Of a stretch of 40,060 bases of DNA, positions 1 to 7,798 are shown piece by piece. The first letter of the stretch is position 1. Every line of letters begins with the position of its first letter. Made by a program: the position numbers and the translations under genes. This stretch comes from Promethearchaeota archaeon Loki_b32. Lineage in GTDB: Archaea > Asgardarchaeota > Lokiarchaeia > Sigyniarchaeales > SOKP01. The notes under the pieces are model-generated. The model ran no database searches, had not been told where the DNA came from, and saw only the letters and a program-made list of their open reading frames with translations. The stretch covers positions 1-40,060 of the forward strand of contig NJBH01000034.1 of the NCBI GenBank assembly GCA_005223125.1. The letters run 5' to 3'.

Positions 1-18
1 AAAAGAGGTAAGAATCAA

Positions 19-954
19 ATGTCAAATGAAGAAGAAAGAGATAATAGGATTCAAAAAGAAGAGAAAGAAACGGACATGGGTAGGGTAAGATTAGAGTTGA
101 ATACAATCCGGGATGATCTCATGTATGAATTAGACGATCTTCATGATGATTTAAAGGATGTGATTGAAGATTTAGAGGATGAGGCTGAGGATATAAAAGA
201 TGATTTGAAGGATGAGTTGGAAGAACTTATGGAAGAACGAGAATCTTTACTTGAAGAAGTTGGAGATATAAGGGGAGAATTAGAGCTGTATGGAGAAGAT
301 GCTAGGGATCATATTGAACATGCTAAGGAAAGACTTGAAAAATTAAAACAGAAGATTGAAAATCATGAAGCTAAGTTTGCTGAAAAAGTTTTAAAGAAGG
401 TAGAAAAAGCAAAAAAGAAAGTAGCGAGGATAAACATTTCTGTAGATCCTGAGATGAGTGAAGAATGGAGGGGTTGGGCAGAGGGTTTAGGAGCTTCAGT
501 TTCAGAGTTGGTTCGAAAATCTATGAAGTTTGTGAAGAACAATGTTGGAGATTTAAAGAAGTTAGAGCAGTGGGGGCGTAATATGGAGAAAATGGGAGAG
601 GGTATAGAAAAAGCAGTAAAGGACTCTGGGATAGAGGAGTTAGGGGAAAGACTTGAGAAAGAATTCGGTAAAAAGAAAGGAAAAGGCAAGGCAAAAGTGA
701 GTATAGCGGTCGTTCAGGATACCGATAAAGAACGGATAAAAAAGAGAGTGAGTGGTTTGATAAAACTCCACAAGAGTCTGCCTATTGAAAAATTTGCACA
801 AGCATGTTGTAAATCAAAAGAAGATGCTGAAAACTTGGTATATGAAATGGTCGCGGATGGTATTGAGGGCACTCTTGAAGAAGGTGAGTTTAAATTCACG
901 AGTACTTCAGACGAAGTAATATCAAAATTAAAAGAATTAATTGATAAAATGTAG
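19..954 (+). CDS. Coiled-coil protein with embedded ribbon-helix-helix-like segment
   Basis: 311 residues. I do not recognise a named family. Residues about 20-135 are a highly charged, almost continuous helix dominated by D/E and K/R with leucine/isoleucine spacing, typical of a coiled coil. Residues about 136-175 begin with a short strand (RINISVDPEM) followed by two helices ending in SVSELVRKSMKFV, the pattern of a CopG/Arc ribbon-helix-helix DNA-binding domain. A K/G-rich linker (about 215-232) leads to a helical C-terminal part (about 236-311) that could be a small winged-helix-like unit. The ATG follows a good ribosome-binding site (gaggt at 5-9). The next gene, an M29 peptidase, starts 21 bases downstream on the same strand, so the two may be cotranscribed. 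A DNA-associated, SMC-like or membrane-scaffold role is possible but not shown. Confidence 0.8.
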   Translation: MSNEEERDNRIQKEEKETDMGRVRLELNTIRDDLMYELDDLHDDLKDVIEDLEDEAEDIKDDLKDELEELMEERESLLEEVGDIRGELELYGEDARDHIEHAKERLEKLKQKIENHEAKFAEKVLKKVEKAKKKVARINISVDPEMSEEWRGWAEGLGASVSELVRKSMKFVKNNVGDLKKLEQWGRNMEKMGEGIEKAVKDSGIEELGERLEKEFGKKKGKGKAKVSIAVVQDTDKERIKKRVSGLIKLHKSLPIEKFAQACCKSKEDAENLVYEMVADGIEGTLEEGEFKFTSTSDEVISKLKELIDKM

Positions 955-975
955 AGAAGGATGTGATTTATTAAA

Positions 976-2085
976 ATGATTAAACATGTTTATGAGAAAC
1001 TGGCTAAGATTGCTGTCGAGTATTCACTTGAGATAGAGAAGGGACATACGGTTTATATATCGGGGCCCTCATTTGCGATGGAATTATTTCAAGCTTTAAA
1101 CATGGAAATAATTAAAGCTGGGGCTCATCCATTGATTGTTCCAGGAATAGAAGGGATACGAGAAACCTTTTTTAAATGGGCATCTGACGAACAGTTGGTA
1201 TACGTCGGTAAAGCTGAAGAGCTAATATTTACCGAATTTGATCGTTTAATTGAAATACAGGCAGATTATAATACACGTAAATATAGTAATATTGGCCCGA
1301 AAAGATTGTCGATATTTATGGGTACTGCCAAAAGGGCCGAGTTAAGAAAAATTCAGGAGCAGAGAACTTCAAGTGGAGAATTAAAGTGGGTTGTAATTCC
1401 TTATCCTTGCAATGCTTATGCCCAAGAGGCAAATATGGATTTATTTTCATATTCCGATTTTGTAAACAAGAGCTTGTTTTTAGATAAGGAAAACCCTATT
1501 GAGGAATGGCAGAATATGCAGAAAAAACAAGATTTAATTATTGAAAAATTAAATAAACTTAAGCAAATTCAGGTTATTGGAGAAGATACGGATTTATCAC
1601 TATCAGTAGAAGGACGAAAATGGATAAATTGTTGTGGTAAGAGTAATTTACCCGACGGTGAAATTTATACTGGTCCTGTTGAAGATTCTATTAATGGACA
1701 TATTAGATTTACATATCCGGGGATATACATGGGGAAAGAAGTCGAAGATATCTATTTAGAGTTTGATGATGGAGAAGTAATTAAAGCGACTGCGGCAAAA
1801 GGAGAAGATATTCTTCAAGAGATATTGACGGTAGAGAACGCCGATAGAATTGGAGAATTTGCGATTGGGACGAATTATGGGGTTTCCAAATTCACAAAAA
1901 ATATGTTGTTTGATGAAAAAATCGGTGGAACATTGCATTGTGCCCTAGGGCTTGGCTTTGAATTATCTGGTTCTAAGAATGTTTCTTCAGTTCACTGGGA
2001 CATACTAAAGGATATGAAAGTACCAGGCTCAAAAATTATAGCAGATGATAAAATCATTTATGAAGAAGGAAAATGGAAAATTTAA
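976..2085 (+). CDS. M29-family aminopeptidase (thermophilic AmpS/AmpT type)
   Basis: 369 residues, the usual length of the M29 dinuclear metallo-aminopeptidases, which remove N-terminal residues from peptides in the cytoplasm. The family landmarks are present in order: Glu229 in PDGEIYTGP, Glu294 in IGEFAIGTN, His321 in GGTLHCALG, and His340/Asp342 in SSVHWDIL. These match the two-metal ligands of the family. The tyrosine that I recall seven residues after the first metal histidine is Phe328 here; I am unsure how strict that position is. The ATG has an upstream gaagga ribosome-binding site, and the gene follows the coiled-coil gene closely. It is followed by an AT-rich spacer before the MFS genes. 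A peptide-recycling role is inferred from family membership; substrate preference cannot be read from sequence. Confidence 0.9.
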   Translation: MIKHVYEKLAKIAVEYSLEIEKGHTVYISGPSFAMELFQALNMEIIKAGAHPLIVPGIEGIRETFFKWASDEQLVYVGKAEELIFTEFDRLIEIQADYNTRKYSNIGPKRLSIFMGTAKRAELRKIQEQRTSSGELKWVVIPYPCNAYAQEANMDLFSYSDFVNKSLFLDKENPIEEWQNMQKKQDLIIEKLNKLKQIQVIGEDTDLSLSVEGRKWINCCGKSNLPDGEIYTGPVEDSINGHIRFTYPGIYMGKEVEDIYLEFDDGEVIKATAAKGEDILQEILTVENADRIGEFAIGTNYGVSKFTKNMLFDEKIGGTLHCALGLGFELSGSKNVSSVHWDILKDMKVPGSKIIADDKIIYEEGKWKI

Positions 2086-2156
2086 AGTAAATAATTAAAA
2101 AAACACATAAAAAATACAATATTTACCAAAATAATTAGGGAATTAGGGGATGTATT

Positions 2157-3443
2157 TTGGAAGAAACTGCAAATAAGGAAACATTTAAGAGTTATTTGAT
2201 TTTTTGGTCGGGGCAATTATTTTCTTTACTCGGATCGATGGTGGTGTTTTTTGTTATAATCGTTTGGATTGCACAGGTCTATAAAGATCCAATGATAAGT
2301 GCTTTTGCTTCATTTTTATATATACTAATGATGACCATTTGTATGCCTTTTGCCGGTGTTATTGCAGATCGAATTAATCGAAAGACCTTAATTTTAATCG
2401 TGGATTCACTACAGGCATATGTTACAATTATCTTGATAATTTTGTTTCAATTTGGTGTAGCTAATATTTGGATTGTTTTTATCTTCATTAGTCTACGTAG
2501 TGTATTCCAAGCGTTCCATGTACCTACGGTTAACGCAATTATTCCGACGATGGTTCCTAAAGACAAATTATCACGGATTAATGGTATTAACTTTTTATTT
2601 ACTGGTATAGTTCAGCTTTTTGCACCCTTTATCGGAGCAACATTATTAGTGTTTTTGCCATTTTATATGATTCTTTGGGTCGATGTTATTACATTTTTTA
2701 TCGCTTTGATACCATTATTACTGATAACCATACCATCAGTTAAGCAGATCAGTCTAAAAGAAGAAAAAGTAGAAAAGAGCTCTTTTATAAAGGAATTTAG
2801 ACTAGGGCTAAAAACGTTAAAAATCATTCCAGGGGTAATTACTATGGTCGTCTTATCGATGCTTCTAAATTTCATAATAAGACCAGTCGATTCACTCATG
2901 GCGCTATATATTTTTGATTTTCATGGAGGAAAAGAAGGAAATTTGGCAATTACTCAAATGGTTTTCACAGGAGGGATGATCGCTGGAGCAATACTTACAT
3001 CAATTAAAAAGAATTGGAATAATAAAATCCGTGTAATATTTATTAGCCTTGTAATTGCATTATTAGGATATTTGATATTTGCTTTAGCTCCACCAGGGTT
3101 TTATATTATTTTAGGCTTAGGTGGTGCAATATTGGGATTCAATTTACCAATAATTAATTCCCTTTATCAAACATTTGTACAAACTACGGTTCCTGCTGAT
3201 AAACTTGGACGGGTAACTTCAATTGATCATGCCTTATCTTCAGCAATTTCACCTATTGGCGCGCTAATTTCAGGACCATTAGCGCTCTTATTTGGGATTC
3301 AAACTTTGTTTATCTACTGTAGCCTAATAGGTATTTTATCTACACTCGGATTTTGGAGTTTTACTGGCATTCGGAAAGTAGATATGGATAGCAAAGGTGC
3401 ACTCGAAGTAATTAATAGTAAAATTGAAAATATATCAATCTAA
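2157..3443 (+). CDS. MFS exporter, DHA3/MFS_3-like (paralogue 1)
   Basis: 428 residues with about twelve hydrophobic segments. The first begins at KSYLIFWSGQLFSLLGS, the characteristic opening of the MefA/EntS-like MFS_3 branch. The loop between helices 2 and 3 carries a motif-A-like sequence, GVIADRINRK, and the second half has DKLGRVTSIDHA, the matching motif of the C-terminal bundle. Members of this branch export drugs, siderophores or other small molecules using the proton gradient. The start is TTG, set by gggga at 2145-2149 and by alignment with the inverted copy at 6005. It is followed 40 bases later by paralogue 2 and, in inverted orientation, by a decayed third copy. The substrate is unknown. 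Confidence 0.88.
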   Translation: MEETANKETFKSYLIFWSGQLFSLLGSMVVFFVIIVWIAQVYKDPMISAFASFLYILMMTICMPFAGVIADRINRKTLILIVDSLQAYVTIILIILFQFGVANIWIVFIFISLRSVFQAFHVPTVNAIIPTMVPKDKLSRINGINFLFTGIVQLFAPFIGATLLVFLPFYMILWVDVITFFIALIPLLLITIPSVKQISLKEEKVEKSSFIKEFRLGLKTLKIIPGVITMVVLSMLLNFIIRPVDSLMALYIFDFHGGKEGNLAITQMVFTGGMIAGAILTSIKKNWNNKIRVIFISLVIALLGYLIFALAPPGFYIILGLGGAILGFNLPIINSLYQTFVQTTVPADKLGRVTSIDHALSSAISPIGALISGPLALLFGIQTLFIYCSLIGILSTLGFWSFTGIRKVDMDSKGALEVINSKIENISI

Positions 3444-3444
3444 A

Positions 3445-3462
3445 TTTTTTTCTTATTTTTTT
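3445..3462 (+). terminator. T-rich tract after MFS paralogue 1
   Basis: Two runs of seven or more T separated by a few bases lie directly after the stop codon, the usual appearance of archaeal intrinsic termination. The next MFS gene starts only about 20 bases later, so it could be a partial terminator or merely AT-rich sequence. Confidence 0.3.
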
Positions 3463-3483
3463 CAATAGAAATATTTAGAGAAG

Positions 3484-4743
3484 GTGAGTAAGATTACAGA
3501 AAAATTAGAAAATTCACAAACCTTTAAGAGCTATATCTTATTTTGGGTAGGACAACTATTTTCAATATTAGGATCAGGAATTTCACAGTTTACAATTATT
3601 TGGTGGATAACTGAGACAACTGGAAGTACAATGTTGCTTTCATTGGCGAGTTTTTTTTACATTTTACCAATGACAATTATGATTGCCCTAGCTGGTGTTG
3701 TTATTGATAGATGGAATCGAAAGACGATCATTGTAGTAGTAGATTCGCTTCAAGCATTTTGTATGCTTATAGTTGTGTTACTATTTAATTTTGGAATAGA
3801 AAATCCAATAATTATAATAATAATAATGAGTTTACTCGGAGTTTTTCAAGGATTTCATATTCCGACAGTAAATGCGATTATTCCTACAATGGTACCTAAG
3901 GATAAATTAAGTAGAATGAATGGTGTTAATTCATTCTTCCGCAGTTTCATTCAGATAATAGGCCCTGTGGTATCTGCAATGTTGATAGCAATAATACCAA
4001 TAAGAATCATACTTTGGATTGATCCGATTACGTTTTTAATAGCATTTATACCATTGTTGATAGTAAAAATACCTAAAGTTAAGCGAGAAGAACACTCAAT
4101 TAAAAAAAATTCATATCTAGAGGATTTTAAAATTGGGTTTCGTACTTTAAAACTGATTCCTGTAGTATTCATGATGCTTTTGATCTCGATGTTCATTAAC
4201 TTTCTGCTAAGACCTTTTAGTATCTTTATGCCCTATTTTATAAAATTTAATCACTCAGGAACAGCAACAAATTTGGCAATTGTTATGGTTTTTATGAATG
4301 GGGGTATGTTGTTAGGATCATTAATTACATCTATTAAAAAAGAATGGAAGCATGGGCATTTTATCTATTTTAGTGGAGAATTAATTTTAATGATAATGTT
4401 TGGAATTATGGCTATTTCTCCCCATGGATACTTTTTATTAATGTGGGTAGCATTAGGTATTTTAGGCACGGTAATACCCATTATTAATACAATTTATTTA
4501 ACAATAATGCAGAAAAAAGTACCAGCAGATAAAATGGGACGGATTTCTTCTATTGATTGGGCAATTTCAATGGCAATATCTCCAATCGGAGCACTAATTG
4601 CTTGGCCTTTGGCTGAGATTTTCGGAGTGCCGAATTTATTTGTTTTATGTTCAATTTCAGGAGTTATAATCACTATTATAATTTGGTGGATTTCACATAC
4701 TAGAATAAACAATCATAATTACGGATCACAATTCTTTTTTTAA
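3484..4743 (+). CDS. MFS exporter, DHA3/MFS_3-like (paralogue 2)
   Basis: 419 residues with about twelve membrane segments, and clearly a duplicate of the gene at 2157. It opens with the same TFKSYILFWVGQLFSILGS pattern, has the same motif-A loop (GVVIDRWNRK), the shared stretch VNAIIPTMVPKDKLSR, and the C-terminal motif DKMGRISSIDWA. The start is GTG; no ATG lies upstream in frame. Its stop codon is separated by a single base from the stop codon of the inverted third copy, so the two genes converge with no room for a separate terminator. Function is presumed small-molecule export; the differences from paralogue 1 in the membrane helices suggest a different substrate, but none can be named. 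Confidence 0.87.
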   Translation: MSKITEKLENSQTFKSYILFWVGQLFSILGSGISQFTIIWWITETTGSTMLLSLASFFYILPMTIMIALAGVVIDRWNRKTIIVVVDSLQAFCMLIVVLLFNFGIENPIIIIIIMSLLGVFQGFHIPTVNAIIPTMVPKDKLSRMNGVNSFFRSFIQIIGPVVSAMLIAIIPIRIILWIDPITFLIAFIPLLIVKIPKVKREEHSIKKNSYLEDFKIGFRTLKLIPVVFMMLLISMFINFLLRPFSIFMPYFIKFNHSGTATNLAIVMVFMNGGMLLGSLITSIKKEWKHGHFIYFSGELILMIMFGIMAISPHGYFLLMWVALGILGTVIPIINTIYLTIMQKKVPADKMGRISSIDWAISMAISPIGALIAWPLAEIFGVPNLFVLCSISGVIITIIIWWISHTRINNHNYGSQFFF

Positions 4744-4744
4744 T

Positions 4745-5198
4745 TTACTCATTTAATTTTTCATTATTAACATTAATTTCTTTATCATAATCCACGTGTC
4801 GAAGCCCAGTGAACATGTAAGCTGAGATTGATATAATTATTCCTAATATTGCACAATAAAAATATAGCCAAGCCGCACCATAAATTTCACTTAAAGGTCC
4901 CGAGACAATCGCTCCTATAGGTGAAGCAACCATTGCCAAGGTATTAAGAATAGAAAACACTCTACCCATCTTATCTTGAGGAATTGTTTTTTGTACAACT
5001 GTTAACACTATTGTATTAATAATCAGTAGAAAGAAACCTAGTATAAATACTCCAGAGCCCATCAATGGATAAAATCCAATCGGAGCAATCGCATACATTA
5101 AATAACCAGTGAATATAATAATCATTCCAATAACCATTGTTCTAATTGAATTTTTCCATTTCTTTTTAATTATAGGGATTATCGCTCCAATAATTATG
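4745..5198 (-). pseudogene. C-terminal part of frameshifted third MFS exporter
   Basis: This frame encodes the second-half helices of the same MFS family, including KTIPQDKMGRVFSILNTLA and a final membrane segment, and ends next to the stop of paralogue 2. It has no good start of its own; the first ATG, at 5137, falls inside the helix 7-8 region of the intact copies. Coding similarity continues upstream of that ATG to the frameshift at a run of five C (5199-5203, + strand). One extra base there joins it to the N-terminal part and restores GGIIIGAIIP, matching GGMIAGAILT in paralogue 1. Confidence 0.8.
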
Positions 5199-6005
5199 CC
5201 CCCTGTAAAATCATTTCTACTATTGCTAACATAAAATTATCCCCACTATGTACAATCTTTATAAAGTAAGGCATTAGAATAATCAAAGGTTGAATTAGCA
5301 TGTTTAATAACATCGCGATAGCCATAATTGTTAAAAGCCCTGGAATAGTTCTAATTGCAGTATAACCTTCCCTCATGTCTCTTATAAATGAATTCTTTTC
5401 TCCTCCATCTGAATTGACATGAACAGTAGGAATTTTAATTAACAACAATGGAATTAAAGCAATAAAGTATGTAATTACATCAGCCCATAATACTATTTGT
5501 ATAGGAAAGAAGAATAATAAGGTTGCTCCAACAGCGGGTCCTATTAATTGAATTAGTCCCGTACAAAAAAAATTAACACCATTTATTCTTCCTAACTTGT
5601 CCTTCGGAACCATAGAAGGCATTATTGCTCCCACCGTTGGGGAATGAAATGATTGAAATACACTCCTAATACCTATAAAAATAAACACAATCCATACTTC
5701 AGCAGCGTTGAACATAAAAATCAAAGTTAAAATAAATGTAAAAAATGCTTGTAATGAATCCACAATTAAAATTATTGTCTTTCGATTGTGACGATCCGAT
5801 ATAACCCCCGCAAAAGGAGTTATAATTAACATTGGAATCAAAAAAATGAAACTACCTAAAGCTAACATTGATGCACTGCCAGTCACATCCGTAATCCATA
5901 CAAATATCACAAAAAAGACTACTAATGACCCCAACAATGAAAACAATTGACCTGACCAAAAAAAATATAGCTTCTAAACGTATGCTCATCTGCTAACTCT
6001 GCTAT
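5194..6005 (-). pseudogene. N-terminal part of third MFS exporter, start codon lost and frameshifted
   Basis: The longest open piece (5194-5946) reads MFSLLGSLVVFFVIFVWITDV onward, which is helix 1 to helix 7 of the MFS family, but it begins in the middle of helix 1. The missing residues (AELADEHTFRSYIFFWSGQ) are encoded just upstream in another frame: a run of eight A at 5958-5965 (+ strand) needs one more base. At the place where paralogue 1 has its TTG start, this copy has ATA (6005-6003), ten codons before the same TTT, and the reading frame contains no ATG, GTG or TTG before the frameshift. The leader is also shared: both have aattagg.aattagggga just before the start. With two bases restored, the gene would be about 420 residues, the length of its paralogues. 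Confidence 0.82.
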
Positions 6006-6105
6006 AAATATCCCCTAATTTCCTAATTTTTTTTTTCCTAATTTCCTTTTTTTAATTACAGATTTTATATTTTCCATTTTCCTTCTTCATATATTACTTT
6101 TATTA

Positions 6106-6624
6106 TTAGTTCTCCTCTTTTAAATTTTTATAATGTCTTCTGATCCAATTCAACAAGTCTCTGCTTTTCCTTGGAAAATTAGTAGAAATTATTTTTTTAA
6201 CAGTTTTTTTTACCTCAGGATCTTCATCTGAAAGAAGACAACTTTCAAGAATACTGTATGCTCTGTCGCTTTTAAGATTTAATATTTTAAATGCTAGGAT
6301 GCTAACCTTTCTAGTTTCACTATTTTCACTATTTTCAATGAAATAATTTAATAACTCAATAGCTTCGGTTTTAGTCATCGTTTTAGAAGTAACATAATCA
6401 TAAATTTTCGCTACTGTTAACTCATTGCTCATATATTCTAATGCATCTTGATATAATAATTGTCTATTTTCTGGAAGATTTACATCTTGTCCTTTTTTTC
6501 TTAAATCAAAAGGACAGTCATGATTTTCAGGTAATCTATGCCTGTTACAAAAAACCATGCCACAGAATTTACACCGGTATGGAATATCCTTTATTACAAT
6601 ATCACATTGATAGCAAATTGTCAA
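6106..6624 (-). CDS. AN1-type zinc finger protein with HEAT-like helical tail
   Basis: 172 residues. The N-terminus is an AN1 zinc finger with all eight ligands in order: Cys4, Cys7, Cys18, Cys21, Cys26, His29, His35, Cys37. AN1 fingers are common in eukaryotic ubiquitin and stress-response proteins and occur in archaea, including Asgard lineages. From about residue 52 the protein is helical, with a pattern like a pair of HEAT repeats (SETRKVSILAFKILNL followed by DPEVKKTVKKII). The start is TTG at 6624, required to keep Cys4 and Cys7; a later ATG would remove the finger. It is divergently oriented to a small membrane ORF. A role in protein quality control or ubiquitin-like signalling is an inference only. 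Confidence 0.85.
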   Translation of the reverse strand: MTICYQCDIVIKDIPYRCKFCGMVFCNRHRLPENHDCPFDLRKKGQDVNLPENRQLLYQDALEYMSNELTVAKIYDYVTSKTMTKTEAIELLNYFIENSENSETRKVSILAFKILNLKSDRAYSILESCLLSDEDPEVKKTVKKIISTNFPRKSRDLLNWIRRHYKNLKEEN

Positions 6625-6719
6625 ATTTTTACCTTTTGAATCATAAAAAATGGGCTATATTAATCATATAAATATAGTAAAATCAAGTATAAATAATCAA
6701 CAAAAAATTTAAGGTTAAA

Positions 6720-6926
6720 ATGAACGATAAAAAAAATACAATAAAGATTTGGCTCATTTTTAGCGTGTTATTGATGATATTGCTTATTTTCTCTGTTTTT
6801 TTCTGGGATTTTTATTCTGGCACTGATACTCAAGGATTTGGAGTTTTGGAGCCTTATTATGACATGGGTATGTTCTACATTTACATGAAGAATGTACTCT
6901 TATTTTATTTCTTTTCATTTTTTTAA
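6720..6926 (+). CDS. Small single-pass membrane protein (hypothetical)
   Basis: 68 residues with a charged N-terminus (MNDKKNTIKIW) and one clear membrane segment (about 11-30). The rest is aromatic-rich and ends abruptly in FFSFF where the frame runs into the toxin gene on the other strand, overlapping its end by 12 bases. The abrupt end suggests a truncated gene or an ORF that is open only by chance. An AT-rich promoter region, shared with the AN1 gene, lies upstream. Confidence 0.35.
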   Translation: MNDKKNTIKIWLIFSVLLMILLIFSVFFWDFYSGTDTQGFGVLEPYYDMGMFYIYMKNVLLFYFFSFF

Positions 6927-7448
6927 TTCATTTGCCTTATCTAATAATGTTTTATATTGTGTTTTCTCCATCCACAAACCGATATCAATCATTTTATCAA
7001 GTAGTTCATTAAACTCCTGATAATCTTTTATAATTCCTTTTTCAAGAGCATCCAAAAGTACTTCAGAGCTCCATTTAGTCTTGATACCTTTTGATTCAGC
7101 AATGATTCTGGCTTTTTTATCATTTATAAGTAATAAATCTGCATTTAATTCTAAACTTAAAGCTATTGCATATGCTTCACCACGTCCCAATTCTTTGGTG
7201 AGATTTAAAGCAACTTCACGATATTCTTTTTTTTCAGGATCTTTAACAATCAGCCACCCCTCTTCTTTTGCTTTAATTTCATATTTAATGTCTGGAGGAA
7301 CCTTCCCATCTGGTTTAGATAGTGGATGGATCAACTCTTCCCAGACGGCATTAGGAACAAAAATCTTTAAATATAAATCTTTTAATAGAGTTAAATTCCC
7401 AATCTTAGCAAAAAATATAATAGGAGAAGTATCAGAAATGACTATCAT
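6915..7448 (-). CDS. DUF3368-type PIN-domain toxin
   Basis: 177 residues opening with MIVISDTSPIIFFAKIGNL, the hallmark of DUF3368 PIN-like proteins, with the first acidic residue at Asp6. The middle carries ELGRGEAYAIALSLEL, containing the conserved acidic/glycine block, followed by LLLINDKKARIIAESKGI, the third acidic site. These nuclease-like proteins are the toxin half of toxin-antitoxin pairs with UPF0175 proteins. The UPF0175 gene lies 11 bases upstream on the same strand, the standard order and spacing. The target is presumably RNA, as for PIN domains generally. The C-terminal extension after about residue 130 is helical. Confidence 0.88.
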   Translation of the reverse strand: MIVISDTSPIIFFAKIGNLTLLKDLYLKIFVPNAVWEELIHPLSKPDGKVPPDIKYEIKAKEEGWLIVKDPEKKEYREVALNLTKELGRGEAYAIALSLELNADLLLINDKKARIIAESKGIKTKWSSEVLLDALEKGIIKDYQEFNELLDKMIDIGLWMEKTQYKTLLDKANELKK

Positions 7449-7459
7449 ATAAATCAGAC

Positions 7460-7684
7460 TTAAATATGGATAGGAATTCTAGCTTTTACACGAATCATAT
7501 CCATTTCACGATATGATATTCGTGCAATTTCAGAAGCTTTACCAATTGATATCTCTCCTCGCATATATAACTCTAAAGCATCTTGAATGATCTCTGAAAG
7601 AGATCTTATATATTCCCAATCTATTGGTTTAATTAAATCCTCTTGATTGAACCAATATTGATTTACATCACTTTTTTGAACCAT
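7460..7684 (-). CDS. UPF0175 family antitoxin
   Basis: 74 residues. The core DALELYMRGEISIGKASEIARISYREM is the typical UPF0175 helix-turn-helix: a helix bearing ALELY, then EISIGKAAE-like and a recognition helix. The gene precedes the DUF3368 toxin gene by 11 bases on the same strand, so it is very likely the antitoxin and transcriptional autoregulator of that pair. The N-terminus (MVQKSDVNQYWFNQEDLI) is slightly longer than the minimal family core. The ATG is the only start that keeps the whole helical region. Confidence 0.85.
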   Translation of the reverse strand: MVQKSDVNQYWFNQEDLIKPIDWEYIRSLSEIIQDALELYMRGEISIGKASEIARISYREMDMIRVKARIPIHI

Positions 7685-7798
7685 GCTTATTTTCTCAATT
7701 TCTTCTTCATTAACTTATAGGAAATCCTCATATTAATTTTTATGCATTTAAGAATAGATTGATATCTGTAAAATAGCATTATTGAAAATTACTGAAAT

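Noticed and set aside
363-899. Minus-strand frames within the first gene
   Set aside because: They are antisense to a strongly coding coiled-coil gene and have the low-complexity S/F composition of a shadow frame.
5194-5946. Treating the MFS frame as an independent short transporter
   Set aside because: It begins inside membrane helix 1 and ends in helix 7-8; the missing parts are encoded in adjacent frames, so it is a fragment of a frameshifted gene.
7081-7452. 123-residue plus-strand frame opposite the DUF3368 toxin
   Set aside because: Antisense to a recognisable PIN-type gene; its serine-rich sequence is typical of a shadow.
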